A stretch of 64,000 nucleotides of DNA from Pyrenula massariospora (Eukaryota > Ascomycota > Eurotiomycetes > Pyrenulales > Pyrenulaceae). Positions 22,466 through 33,364 of the stretch are shown piece after piece. Position 1 is the stretch's first letter, and each line of letters starts with the position of its first letter. Location of the stretch: the NCBI GenBank assembly GCA_021030905.1, contig JAGFMI010000016.1:744001-808000 (forward strand). Direction: 5' to 3'. The translations under genes and the position numbers were made by a program. A model generated the notes under the pieces. The model was not told where the DNA came from. It saw only the letters and a list, made by a program, of their open reading frames with translations, and did no database searches.

Positions 22466-23120
22466 GGAGGGAACGGGTTGTCTGAAACGCTTCGGTTTGA
22501 TGAATGCACTATACCCCCTCTTGCTTGATGGGAATGGAGTCGGTAGATTGGTCTTGCAATCCCATCTGGTTACATGGCTTTTGCTTGTTTGAATGCATTA
22601 TTTCTTCCTTTTTGTGGTCATCGCGTGCTCGCTGCTACCTGATTGAGATACCACTCACGCATGTTTTGAAGTGGAAATCGGCGTTTGGAGGGTGGGCTAT
22701 TTTATACATCAAGACTGAATGACCTTTGTGATGACCTCTCCTGCCTATGGCAGAACGCTCCTTTGAAGATCTAAATCAAATCTACCGAGAAATATTGACG
22801 GCCATTAATATACCCACTTGACACAAGATTTTTGGCTTGGGATAGAGAAATTGAAAAATGCAGATACATCTCACAACGCAATAGCTATTCTTAGTCAATG
22901 TACATTGCGTCTGCCAAAAAGTCACCTTAAACATTCAAGTATCATTAACACTTGGCCGTCTGTGAATTACAATTCCCAGGAGCTCCATACTACCCATTGG
23001 CGCCGTCTTCGATGCCCCCGAGCCTACGCTATGCTAATTGGACAACCCATTGTCCATGACGACACATTTCCAAAACAACCAAATCTCCAAAGATCGTACA
23101 TGGCCCTATCTTCAGGTCCC
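22466..23120. other. Convergent intergenic region (KH gene and CSF1 3' ends)
   Basis: About 655 bases of AT-richer 3'-UTR sequence between converging genes. The open frame at 22818-23450 runs antisense into the CSF1 end and looks spurious. Confidence 0.5.
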
Positions 23121-26100
23121 TCAACTACCCCCCAAAATACTGCCGTACGCCTCCTCAACTTCCCTACAAACCTCCAACAGCGCCACGATGATAATCTGAT
23201 GCGTCAGATTCGGCAGCTTCTCGCGATGCAGGCCGATCCACTCCAGCGGCGGCGTCGCCTCGCCCATGTCCCTCAGCTGCGGTGTCTCGATGATCGGCGG
23301 CTCCAGGGCCGTATACGTGAATTTGGAGGATTCCTGAACATTGACGACGGCGGTGATTTTCTCGGATTGCGCCGGCTCTTGGTCTTGTGCTTTGTCGTCC
23401 TGGGGCTGCGGGGCGGAGGCAATGGTAGTTGGAAGGGGTTCGGAAGATGAAGATGGGATGGGTGGGGCGCCGGTGATTTGTACCGTGGACTGAGAGAGTG
23501 GCTTCCCGAGACGATGGGAAAGGGCCTTGGAATGATTGGTCCACATGCCTCTTATATAGCTGATACGAGAGTAATTCCAGCCCACGTCGACTTTGCCTTC
23601 GAAGGCACTCTTGAAGATGTATTCGATGTTGTTGGACGGGGCTTCTTGCCAGGTCTGCATCGTGGCCACGACCCGTGGAACCTTTAGGATCGTTCCGCCA
23701 CGGGAGCCTGTCCCACGAGAAACGACATCGTCAACAGCGACTTCGCCGAGAGCCGCTGTAGTGTTGGCACGATTGACCGTGGAGAGTGCCACGCGGAGCT
23801 GGCCGAGGGTCAGGCCAAGACCGCTGTGCGTACGGCCGTTGGAGACCGAAACGGCGAAGCGAGTTTGTGCATCGGAGGCCTCTATCTTGAAGATGACGTT
23901 GTCGAAAAAGGTGCTTGGAAAGGCGCCAACATTGAGTGCTTTGAGTGTGACCACGACATCTGTCTGGAGAGAGAGAGGCGCACGGGTAGAGTCAGCCCGA
24001 GAAGCGGCAGACACGGCAGAGTCGGGTGGTTGAGTCACTGACGTTCCAGAGGGAAAGATAGATTTTCGGCGGAGATATTTTTCTAACTCCTTTATGGACG
24101 CCTCATACGCGACTTGCTTCTCTTGTATCAGACGTTCAAATGCTTGAAAAAGAGCAAGACCTTGAGCAGCGCTGTTCGTGATGCAGAAAACTTGGACCTT
24201 GTCGCCGTCCAGTATGGCCACAAGGCGGTCATTTTGCGCTTCACTACTCTCGCGGACATTGTACATTAGGAAATCAAATGATGTAACATCTGCTACCAAG
24301 AATGGCTGGTAGTCAAAGGCAACCTTGACGCGAAGTTCTCCGAAACCCAGCGATGCTTGCACAAGTGGCGTCTGCTGCACGTCGTTCTCGGGAAGAGGCC
24401 ACCTGATTGTGGTGCGGACCTTGAAATGATGGAGTTCAATGAGACCACTCATTCTTCCAGTGCTGTCTACTCCAATGTTATCGAAACCAATGCATAGATT
24501 TTGCTCCCAATCGGATTTCTTCTTTGACGATGCCCACAATTTTGCAATGGTCAATTGCGTCTTGCCGAGAGACTGTCCGAGGTCGATCTGTACTCTTAGT
24601 TCTTCCATGGAAATGACCGCATTCCAAGGAAAAGCGCCAGTAGCTGCGACTTGCTGATATCGTTGTACAATGTACGGTTGAGACTCCAACGGTGCAGTTA
24701 CCGGTCCGGATGGGGCACTGCGAATCTCTGCCGGATACCATATCTCACGGAAAAGCAGAAAGTCCTGGAGTTGCTTAGCATTCACAACTGTCTTCACAGG
24801 GCTTATTTTCAGAATTGTGGACAGGCCCGTTGTTGAGCTAACGTGTTTACTGTTCATTAAAGAAATCACAATCCGCTTCACAAAAAGACTAGCTGTGGAA
24901 TCTCGAGAGTAGACGTGTTGTACGGAGGCTTGCAACGAATTGAAAGATACAAGCATAGCAAAAAATCGTTCTTGTTCGGGAGCTTGAACTGTATTGACAG
25001 TAACAACGATGTCGTCAAACCGAGCTGTAGCGGCAACTCTGGCAATCGGCTGGCAGGAGAGACTGAAGTCCTGACCTCGAACCCAGATCCCTAAGTTAAC
25101 TTTACACCGCCCGAGCAAACCAGAGCTGGCGTCAAGAGAAGCGGCTGGACCAGGAATCTGGGACTGTATTGCTTCGGAGGCGATTGACTTAGCATCTGTC
25201 TCGCCCATGATTTCCTTGATACTGGAGGAAATTTCCAAGATGAGGGGTACTACGGATGGGTATAAGATATTGGACGAGGCGGCGACTTTGATCTCTGCGT
25301 TAAGCGAAGGATCCGCTGATCCAGGTTCCGTGTATTCGACCTTTAAAGCAACGCCAGGAGCCTTCAGTGTGGCTTGGGTTGCCGAATCACCTTCAAAAAG
25401 ATGGCCGTATCGCCCTGCCTTTGAACGTTTCTGTCCTTTCAATACAGCGAAAACAGATCCTTGCTCTTCCTCAGGGCGAGCTTGAACCATGACAACAGCC
25501 CCCGCAAAATCCACATCTATCAACAATGACGTTAAACGCTTTTCTCCAAATAAAGGTTTCTTCGAGGGAGCACCAGTTTCACCGGCTGTTTGAAAGGTTC
25601 TTGCTCCTCTAATCTCGTTGATGGCAGAAGCTAGGGAGTTCCGTAGATTGTTCGCAGGAACAATGAAATCAGAGGTCAGTCGCATGTCCAATGCCTTTCC
25701 GGCTGCTTGTAGAGCGAGTTTAAGGCCGTCCGCAGTCGATATGTATGCAACATTGAAGACCATCTCAGGTAATAGAGCCGAGTTAAGCGTTCTACCGCTC
25801 TGACCTGTTCCTTTAGGGACCATCTGCACTTGAAGATCTCCAATCGTCAATCTGGCCGACTTCTCTTGCTGGGTAATAAGATCAATATTACCCACTGTCA
25901 AACTGAGGTCCTCGAGACTACGGCCGGGTGACAATGCAGTCATGTTGTCAACTATCCAATTGATTCGAATATTTCTGATGACTACAGAGAACATTGATAA
26001 GAACAAGGCGCTTGATGTCGACGCACCGCTGTTGGAATCATTGGTAGGAGGGCGATCGCCAGCAGGCGTCGATAAATCAGCCTGAGTCATTCGTCTTAGA

Positions 26101-29100
26101 CTCTGCAACTGCTTCACTTCTACAGGCAGATCCAGCGTTTTGATTTGCTGCTCGAGATGAGTAGCTACGTCAATGACCAAAAAGGCCGTCTCTGCATAGA
26201 GGTCAACGAGCACAGCGTCAGTTAAAATCTTGTAGGACTGCACCGGTGATTTTCCGTTATCTTGCTGCACTTTTGCTGATGCAGAAATTCCTAGTACCAC
26301 TCTGCCGTAGTTTGTAGTCTCCAGGGAAGTTCGTCTGCTCAGATCGAAGGAAGCGCGATCCAGTGACATGTCAAATTGGGGGCTGAGGAGTATGCTCTTT
26401 CCTTCATTGCCAACATTATGCACACGCCCCCAGACAAATCCAAGTTCGAAGTCAAGATCTGCATAATAATTCTGACCATTCAAGCCACGAGCACTTGTAT
26501 GGACCGACAAGCCAGCAAAACTGATTTTCGCGTCGTAAACTACTTTAGCAATGCTCTTGGAAGATGCTGTTCTTGGAACACTCCGCTCAATTATGAGCAA
26601 GTCTTCTGTCCGCGATTGAATGCTTCGAATCACTGAGTAAGCTTCTCTGAAAGTATGCTGAACTTTCGATTGATTGACCGCGTCAGTCCAGCTTCTAACG
26701 GATGTTCCATCGAGCCTGACTTTTTCTATGGCAGCATCCACATTGATCTTCAAAAGCTCATTTAAATGGCCAACTAGCAGACTTCCATTGATGGCGGGCA
26801 GGTTTAAGTTAGCCATAGAGTCCTGTGTTGCTATACTGTTTGATTGTATGGAATGTTGATGTTCTTCTAAATCAAAATGTACTAAAGTGCTATCGGCGGC
26901 TTGAGGTCGAACGCCACTTCTAGCAAATTTACCGCTGATACGATAGATTAGGGAAGGCATTATCGTAAAAGCCAGGGAGTAAGTGTCGAGAAACAGAGCA
27001 GCAGTGACACGTATCCGAGATGGCTTGGAAAGAGCTGAGGAGTCTAAGTCAGAATCGTGTACTATTGGCCTGGACTTAATTCGTACGACCAATTCGATTA
27101 ATGAACGAACTTCGTCACTGATAACTCGTTCGGCAGTCTCTAATATTCCAAGAATCTCTTCAGGCATTTCGAACAGAAGTTTTCGACAATTTCCTGCAAT
27201 CTTAATCTCCTTTGAGTAGGTTGCCGAACCGCGCTCATCGAATGCAGCGTACAGATCAGGTTGGGATAGATTCCATGACAGTAAACTCCGAGTCATAGAT
27301 CGCAACTCCGCCCAAGCCGACGACGAGCTCAGAAGAACATTCATTCCGAGATCAGATCGTGAAGGAGTATTCGCTTGAACATGGATGAGCGAAGCTTTGA
27401 AGCTTTTAGCAGCAAGAGCAACTATAAGATTAATGCTTTCGAGCTTGATGCTAGCTAGATCTGTGCCTAAAACGACATGGATCTCTCTCCTAGCTTGCTT
27501 GGGTTTCCTCTCATGGGTCGGCACGTGTGAAATGATATTGGAATCCCGCGTCTCTGTTTCTTTCCGGAAAAGCGCGATCGTGCCGTCAAGAAGCTCGCAC
27601 AGTTCCCAATTCAGTTGGAGCGTTATTTCGGAGGAATATCCTTGGATCGTGATGACTTGTCGAAGAGAATGGAAAAGATTCTCTGATGTTTTAGTCGTGG
27701 CTGAGTGAAGATTGCTATTAATTTGCGTGATAGTCAATTCCGACTGCTGCGGGCCAGGGTCTAGGAGGAATCTGATACGTCCTATAAGGAGACGGAGAAG
27801 CAAGGCACGCTCTGGGCTGTCTTCGGTAAAGCTTTCAGAGGTAGTCGGACCCCATACGGACTTCATCACGTCACTGTTTCTAACATGGGAAAGATCCCAC
27901 GCTCGCCATTGATCAAACAATTTCAGAACATGTTCTTTGGCATGGCGTGGACATCCATAATCGTTGTCTGAGCATCTCTGAATCAGTTTCTGCTGAACGG
28001 CTTTAGGAAGGCTGCGATAGATGAATCTGAGCCTCGAGATAATTTTCCAGGAATCATTCGACCGTATATGATCTCCAGTGGCGCGCAAAACGTAACTTGG
28101 ACGGGTCAAGAAGACTGGATCTGGCAGTGTCGTACCTGAATCCGTAAGGAAATAAACTAAATACCTTACGAGTTGAGTCTTGTGAGACTGAACGTGCTCG
28201 AATTCTCTAGCAGATGTGGTGAATATGTGGGCTGTTCTGTGGATCAGTTCGGCAAGGTATTCAACTCGAGTTCCTCTAGTAAGCAAGTCGACACTTTGAA
28301 GTTGAATATTGGAGCTCAACCTATCACTTATGCTTAACCAAAACTCGAAGTCCTGGACAGACCCTTGTAATATGGCCTTTTCAACTTGATGATTGGAGGT
28401 CTCCTCAGAAACCCTGAGTGTGAGCTCCTTGGAAGTTGCATGAGTGACAATAGTTGCAATTTTTCCTGCAGCACCGGTTTGACGTTTCTCTCTTTCATCA
28501 CGGGTGCGTACAGCGAGCTGACTTCGAAGAATAGTAAGTTCGTATTGATCACGTTCTTCAGCTTCACTTGGTAATTGTAACGGCTTGTAGGCATTCACAA
28601 GCTTGACTTGGATGCTTGGGGCAAGAACGCAGAAATCGAATATATGACCTGGCTCTCCTTTGCTTTGACTAGCTCTCATAATGCGGGACATGGTGCTAAT
28701 CTGTAGGTTATCAAGAACATCTGCGGGATGAGCCGGTTGTAAATCTTTAACTACTTGTGAAAGGACCTGAATAAATTCAGGTCTAAAATAACCCCTTAAA
28801 TCTGGCTTTATTCGACAAGTGAGGCTAACGTGATTGTCAGTCTGGTCTTTTCTATCACCAATATCTTCATTGCCGTCCTTGATAGGCCGAGAAATTAAAT
28901 CGATGAATTCGTGCATGGGCGACGTAAGTGGTAGGTCCGTAGGATCTGGCTGCACAGTCCCAAGTGTAAAATGTGGTGGTAGCCAGGGGCTGGAGAAAGT
29001 AACGCCAGAGGCTATGAATTGCGCTTGTTGGGAGTCAAGTTTATCATTCTCCTGAGCGAGGGCGGATACAGAAGAAGCAGTTGGTGCGATGAACCTATCT

Positions 29101-32100
29101 GAAGGTGGCTTTGAGCCTAGAAAGGAGCTAAAACGATGTTTCTCTCCTTGCGAAGTCTTGTTTGCCGCGTATCTCAAATCTTCGGACTGTAATGGCTCTG
29201 GTATATTCGGCAATGGCATGTTTGGAGGACTCAGTTGACTCAATGCACCTCCCGATTCGTGGTCGAAGATGTCAGATGCACGTAGCAACCATTGCGCCCG
29301 CTGGCTCCGTCGATCATGAAACTTGACATGATTCAGCTGTAATGAGCGATGGTGAACATGGTCGGCTCGTCTGCGTAGCATCTGCAAATCCAAGGCGGTC
29401 TTGAAATATGCAAAAGTTGGGATAGATGTTGTGTCAGATCTACGTTGACGAGCAGCTGCTTTTCTATCCACAGTAGCGAAATTGACGTCTGCGACGTTCG
29501 CATCGAGGCTCCCCGAAAAGTTTTTGTTTGCCCAGTCACTGAAGGATAGCTGGATGTTCTCGGTAGAAAGCAAGAGGGCTGCATCGTCAATTAGGAGCCA
29601 AAGGCGGATTGAGGAAACATCGAGCCGCAAAAATGTGATATCATTAATGACTGTCGCCGTAATTCCAGCCAAAGCATTCTCGTCGTCATCAAGGGAAAAT
29701 GTAAAAGCTTGAATTGCCAAGATTAGACTACGCAAGAATACACAAGAAGATTCTCCCCTGATGTAGCCCACTTGAAAGTCCCAATTGCAGACGTAAGTGG
29801 GCTCGGTAGGTCCTGCTCCTAAAAATCGATGACCATAGATGCTGATACCATCGATGAAAAGCTGCACATTGGAAATCGTGCCATAGGCTCCGGCTTCTTC
29901 TGAGTCGATACTCTCCAAGGAAGCCTCTAACGGACTGAACCGAGCAGATATGTCTGAGTAGTAATTGTTAAACCTCATGTCAGACTCCGCTAGGAGAAGA
30001 TCGATCTTAATATTGTCTTTCCGGCTATAAAGATTGGTGGGAAGTAGAATACAGCCTTTATGAGCTCGTATCGAAAGTAATACGTCAAGATCATTGTCTT
30101 TCTTGACTGTTCTTGTCTCAGTGGCGTTTTTGGGTTGTGGCTGGGAAGACAGCATCCCCTGAAATTCTTCCAGCGTCCGAAAATGTAGGTCTTCTCCAAA
30201 GTAATTGTCCTTTATCTTGATGAAGTGGCGAATGAGAAATCCGTGCAGAAACATCCGTGGTGAGTCGCCGGAAAGATTAAGAACTAAGGTATCAGTGAGG
30301 GTGGGAGATGTGTCTGAATTGTAACTGAAAAGCCCGTCTAATGCTAGGTGTTTAAGCGTAGCAACCGGGTGGTCGCTTAGGAAGGTACGATGCGTGTTCC
30401 AAAGCGGAGATATGAGCTTTAGAGCAGCATTTTCAAGGCCTGCCTTGAAGTGAACAGTATTCTGCGAAGGGCGGTATTTCTCGAGAGGTATTTCCACAGT
30501 CGAGTCCAGAGATTGTCCCTCGATGATCAAGAAAGTGTTGTCTTCCATGTCTGAGGGATTGTTGATTATGTTTGAATCATTGGCATTCAGATACAGCTTC
30601 AAGTCGTTGAAAATAAGTCGTAGCCTGTAGCGAAAAGGAACGAATGTCCAATATTCGGGAACACTGGAGGAAGCCCAATCTCCGATGAGATCGATCAAGA
30701 GGAACATGTGATCTCGCAAAATGAACATTTCAAAAGCCCTGCAGGTAATATCGAAATCCCAATGGTGAGGGCTATTCCACTCAAGGGGATTCGAAAGGTC
30801 ACACTTCCCAGTCAAAGGACCAGAACGCCAGAGAAGATCATGGTTCACACTGGATGTCATCTTCGTCTCCTTGAGCTCAAAATCAAGCATGTTTCTGTAA
30901 CCTGCATTTCTGCTGATCATGTCCATGCTGAAGATTAATGTGGAATCCGGGGCTATGGACAGAGAGAGCCAGCCGAAAGGGCGAATGTCTAGACCTACAG
31001 CACCCTTGGTACCCCTTCTAAACCGCGAAGGTTTCTTATGATGTTGCTGTCGCAGCTTTGAGGCGCCTCTGATTGCATCCGCTCGGCCTTTCCACTGCCA
31101 ATCTTTAGACTCTTCTCTTGTGGGAATACGTAGCACAGTTTCAGAGGCGATATCGATATGGATCTTGAATACCGTGCTCTGTCGGGGCATGCCTGCGTCC
31201 AATGTTTCTGGTGGTTCACTGTTAGTGTAAGGATTGGGGAAGAAAATATTCTGGATCTCTGTTCTGGCGCGATCCGCCCATGGACCGTAATTGACTGTCC
31301 CACCCCTCAAAACAATGTTCAAACCATAGGCAGGTGGGTCTGAACCATTAATGTCGCTCGTTGAGGGGCTTGGAAGCGAGCCGTCGTCTTCGTCTTCGTC
31401 GGATATGGAAGAGGGAAGTACTAGACCTGGAACATCCCAATAGAATGTGAATCTCACGGAGGGACAATCTACCAGCGTGGAATAGCGGGCATACTCGATA
31501 GCGTTCCATCCAGCGTGATCGTCACGGATTTCTTCGTCCAAGTAGCGATCCAAGCCAAGCCATGGCGTCTCTCTCCCAAGACCATCCGAATTACTGAAAA
31601 AAGCGGGAATGTGATCAGCACCCTGCGACGAAGAATTAAGCGATTCAACTGAGCTACGAAAATTTGGCACAAGATCTCGCAAGCCATGAAATAGTCTCTT
31701 CTTCCATCTCTTCGGGGATCGATGGACAAAGAATCGTCTCTTTTTAAGCTCATGTACTTGACCAGCACTCAATCGTTCACCTTTGGATTCTTGGGTCTGC
31801 TTAAAGTCTGGATTTGGCCTTATTTGAATAACGGGATGAACGACATCAAAGTCAAAGACTTGCTTGTACAAATCTAGTGGTCCCGCGCCTCCAGCATCTA
31901 TCGTACCCTTGACGCGGTCGACCACTGTCGTCAAGAGGACTCTAGTATTCTCATTGCCAAGAACAATTGCACCCTTCTGACAATCAATCGAGATTGGAAG
32001 CAGACTAAGCGCGAGCGGCAACTGAGGTTGTTGACGATCACGTGCAGGGCCCGTTCGCGGAAGAGAACTTGATGGAGTCTGCGCTTGGGAAAGGGTATTC

Positions 32101-32900
32101 TCTTCCTTCTCCGTTGGTTCATCTTCATCTTCATCTTCAGACGCTGAAGAGTTATCGTTGCGCTCGCTATTGAGATTCAGCCTCTCCGATTGCTCGCGAG
32201 GGCTTCGGCGTTTTCTCTGGCGTTTCTGCAATTTTGACTCACGCCGTTCTAGATTTTGTGGATGATCCTCTAGCGATACGGAGGTCATATAGGCTTCTGA
32301 ACCTTTCGTGTCTTTTGAAACTCTGCAACTCGGATCAAGCATAGTGCTATGTAAAACCGCGTCGTAAGCCGGACTTCGGTTGTAAACGATCCATTCCACA
32401 CCTTGGGCAAAGACAGCAATTCGACACGGCAGATCTTTAGTTTCTGAGAGGCCACCATGTTCGGCGTCAGAGATTGTGGGTGAAGTCGATATTTTCCCAT
32501 TCTTTTCAGAAGAATCAAGGTTATCCGACCTAGTATTCGTTCCCCCTAGTGCTTGCCTGGTGTAATCGACCTGGCGAACAGCCCGTAGCCAGTATTTCCA
32601 TGTTACGTAGCCGCTTTGGACTAGAATCGTCTCATTCTTGCCATGATATCTGATACCCTTGAAAAAAATCCGCCCGCCGAGGAGCGAGATCTGCAGAGCC
32701 TGTATGTCCACGAAAACCTTGTACCTGCGCCAGGTGTAGGCTCGTACTCCGTAAGAGAGAAGGGTGGCAAAAAGTCGATTGAAATAGAAGAGGAAGAAGA
32801 CGACGAGAATACCGCACACCAGAAGTTCGACAAGAAAGACCCAATTGAAAGCTCGGTCAGGCGTGAGTGGTTGGGCTGTCAAGCCAGAGACGCTTGACAT
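23121..32900 (-). CDS. CSF1: Csf1-type bridge-like lipid transfer protein (BLTP1/Tweek homologue), 3259 residues
   Basis: Very large protein that forms a lipid-conducting groove at ER contact sites; yeast Csf1 is needed for growth in the cold and for lipid and GPI-anchor homeostasis. Start at the ATG at 32900 (MSSVSGLTAQPLT). A single membrane helix near residues 20-42 (FLVELLVCGILVVFFLFYF) is followed by the family signature VDIQALQISLLGGRIFFKGI and VTWKYWLRAVRQVDY. A charged Glu/Asp-rich insertion comes next (CATCTT-type simple repeat near 32118), then IVLRGGTVNYGPWADRA, then thousands of residues of beta-rich repeats. The C-terminus (IIETPQLRDMGEATPPLEW) is the usual fungal ending, so it looks complete. 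It is slightly longer than the yeast protein (about 2960). No intron interrupts 9.8 kb. Confidence 0.96.
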   Translation of the reverse strand: MSSVSGLTAQPLTPDRAFNWVFLVELLVCGILVVFFLFYFNRLFATLLSYGVRAYTWRRYKVFVDIQALQISLLGGRIFFKGIRYHGKNETILVQSGYVTWKYWLRAVRQVDYTRQALGGTNTRSDNLDSSEKNGKISTSPTISDAEHGGLSETKDLPCRIAVFAQGVEWIVYNRSPAYDAVLHSTMLDPSCRVSKDTKGSEAYMTSVSLEDHPQNLERRESKLQKRQRKRRSPREQSERLNLNSERNDNSSASEDEDEDEPTEKEENTLSQAQTPSSSLPRTGPARDRQQPQLPLALSLLPISIDCQKGAIVLGNENTRVLLTTVVDRVKGTIDAGGAGPLDLYKQVFDFDVVHPVIQIRPNPDFKQTQESKGERLSAGQVHELKKRRFFVHRSPKRWKKRLFHGLRDLVPNFRSSVESLNSSSQGADHIPAFFSNSDGLGRETPWLGLDRYLDEEIRDDHAGWNAIEYARYSTLVDCPSVRFTFYWDVPGLVLPSSISDEDEDDGSLPSPSTSDINGSDPPAYGLNIVLRGGTVNYGPWADRARTEIQNIFFPNPYTNSEPPETLDAGMPRQSTVFKIHIDIASETVLRIPTREESKDWQWKGRADAIRGASKLRQQHHKKPSRFRRGTKGAVGLDIRPFGWLSLSIAPDSTLIFSMDMISRNAGYRNMLDFELKETKMTSSVNHDLLWRSGPLTGKCDLSNPLEWNSPHHWDFDITCRAFEMFILRDHMFLLIDLIGDWASSSVPEYWTFVPFRYRLRLIFNDLKLYLNANDSNIINNPSDMEDNTFLIIEGQSLDSTVEIPLEKYRPSQNTVHFKAGLENAALKLISPLWNTHRTFLSDHPVATLKHLALDGLFSYNSDTSPTLTDTLVLNLSGDSPRMFLHGFLIRHFIKIKDNYFGEDLHFRTLEEFQGMLSSQPQPKNATETRTVKKDNDLDVLLSIRAHKGCILLPTNLYSRKDNIKIDLLLAESDMRFNNYYSDISARFSPLEASLESIDSEEAGAYGTISNVQLFIDGISIYGHRFLGAGPTEPTYVCNWDFQVGYIRGESSCVFLRSLILAIQAFTFSLDDDENALAGITATVINDITFLRLDVSSIRLWLLIDDAALLLSTENIQLSFSDWANKNFSGSLDANVADVNFATVDRKAAARQRRSDTTSIPTFAYFKTALDLQMLRRRADHVHHRSLQLNHVKFHDRRSQRAQWLLRASDIFDHESGGALSQLSPPNMPLPNIPEPLQSEDLRYAANKTSQGEKHRFSSFLGSKPPSDRFIAPTASSVSALAQENDKLDSQQAQFIASGVTFSSPWLPPHFTLGTVQPDPTDLPLTSPMHEFIDLISRPIKDGNEDIGDRKDQTDNHVSLTCRIKPDLRGYFRPEFIQVLSQVVKDLQPAHPADVLDNLQISTMSRIMRASQSKGEPGHIFDFCVLAPSIQVKLVNAYKPLQLPSEAEERDQYELTILRSQLAVRTRDEREKRQTGAAGKIATIVTHATSKELTLRVSEETSNHQVEKAILQGSVQDFEFWLSISDRLSSNIQLQSVDLLTRGTRVEYLAELIHRTAHIFTTSAREFEHVQSHKTQLVRYLVYFLTDSGTTLPDPVFLTRPSYVLRATGDHIRSNDSWKIISRLRFIYRSLPKAVQQKLIQRCSDNDYGCPRHAKEHVLKLFDQWRAWDLSHVRNSDVMKSVWGPTTSESFTEDSPERALLLRLLIGRIRFLLDPGPQQSELTITQINSNLHSATTKTSENLFHSLRQVITIQGYSSEITLQLNWELCELLDGTIALFRKETETRDSNIISHVPTHERKPKQARREIHVVLGTDLASIKLESINLIVALAAKSFKASLIHVQANTPSRSDLGMNVLLSSSSAWAELRSMTRSLLSWNLSQPDLYAAFDERGSATYSKEIKIAGNCRKLLFEMPEEILGILETAERVISDEVRSLIELVVRIKSRPIVHDSDLDSSALSKPSRIRVTAALFLDTYSLAFTIMPSLIYRISGKFARSGVRPQAADSTLVHFDLEEHQHSIQSNSIATQDSMANLNLPAINGSLLVGHLNELLKINVDAAIEKVRLDGTSVRSWTDAVNQSKVQHTFREAYSVIRSIQSRTEDLLIIERSVPRTASSKSIAKVVYDAKISFAGLSVHTSARGLNGQNYYADLDFELGFVWGRVHNVGNEGKSILLSPQFDMSLDRASFDLSRRTSLETTNYGRVVLGISASAKVQQDNGKSPVQSYKILTDAVLVDLYAETAFLVIDVATHLEQQIKTLDLPVEVKQLQSLRRMTQADLSTPAGDRPPTNDSNSGASTSSALFLSMFSVVIRNIRINWIVDNMTALSPGRSLEDLSLTVGNIDLITQQEKSARLTIGDLQVQMVPKGTGQSGRTLNSALLPEMVFNVAYISTADGLKLALQAAGKALDMRLTSDFIVPANNLRNSLASAINEIRGARTFQTAGETGAPSKKPLFGEKRLTSLLIDVDFAGAVVMVQARPEEEQGSVFAVLKGQKRSKAGRYGHLFEGDSATQATLKAPGVALKVEYTEPGSADPSLNAEIKVAASSNILYPSVVPLILEISSSIKEIMGETDAKSIASEAIQSQIPGPAASLDASSGLLGRCKVNLGIWVRGQDFSLSCQPIARVAATARFDDIVVTVNTVQAPEQERFFAMLVSFNSLQASVQHVYSRDSTASLFVKRIVISLMNSKHVSSTTGLSTILKISPVKTVVNAKQLQDFLLFREIWYPAEIRSAPSGPVTAPLESQPYIVQRYQQVAATGAFPWNAVISMEELRVQIDLGQSLGKTQLTIAKLWASSKKKSDWEQNLCIGFDNIGVDSTGRMSGLIELHHFKVRTTIRWPLPENDVQQTPLVQASLGFGELRVKVAFDYQPFLVADVTSFDFLMYNVRESSEAQNDRLVAILDGDKVQVFCITNSAAQGLALFQAFERLIQEKQVAYEASIKELEKYLRRKSIFPSGTSVTQPPDSAVSAASRADSTRAPLSLQTDVVVTLKALNVGAFPSTFFDNVIFKIEASDAQTRFAVSVSNGRTHSGLGLTLGQLRVALSTVNRANTTAALGEVAVDDVVSRGTGSRGGTILKVPRVVATMQTWQEAPSNNIEYIFKSAFEGKVDVGWNYSRISYIRGMWTNHSKALSHRLGKPLSQSTVQITGAPPIPSSSSEPLPTTIASAPQPQDDKAQDQEPAQSEKITAVVNVQESSKFTYTALEPPIIETPQLRDMGEATPPLEWIGLHREKLPNLTHQIIIVALLEVCREVEEAYGSILGGS

Positions 32901-33364
32901 CGTCACGATGGGTGGTGGAGGAGCCAGCGCGCTCCATAGTCATGAGCTAGGCGCGCCATGAAGTGGTGAAAGTAATCACACGCCTCAAGCCCGGTGGAAG
33001 AGCCTCATCCACAGCATCCTCTACAGGTTGGGAAGTCTTAGGGAGAGCAAGGACTGGGGCAGCAACTCCGCAGGCTGGAGCTCCGATGCGAAGGACTCCC
33101 CGCAGAGCTCTACAACATCAGCAGCTCTGCATCACGGGGACAGGGGTATGCCAACGCCATGCCAGCTGTTGAATCTGCCACGGACTACTTGACAATCTTC
33201 CGTCTTGAATGTCGACAGGGCCGCAGCAGATCACATTCTGCCCATAGGTCGGCCGGTATTCAAATCCCATTCCGCATGGCCGCCGGGGAAACTCGAGGAC
33301 CTGACAACTACGCGTCTCTCCCGTGACAGATAGCTGCCTCGACTCCCACCTTCTCACCATCAGA
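32901..33364. other. Divergent promoter region, CSF1 / TMEM184-like gene
   Basis: About 460 bases shared by two divergent genes encoding membrane proteins. No clear TATA box or repeat recognised. Confidence 0.5.

Noticed and set aside
22818-23450. 210-codon plus-strand frame overlapping the CSF1 3' end
   Set aside because: It lies antisense to the conserved Csf1 C-terminus and has no recognisable content; a frame shadow.
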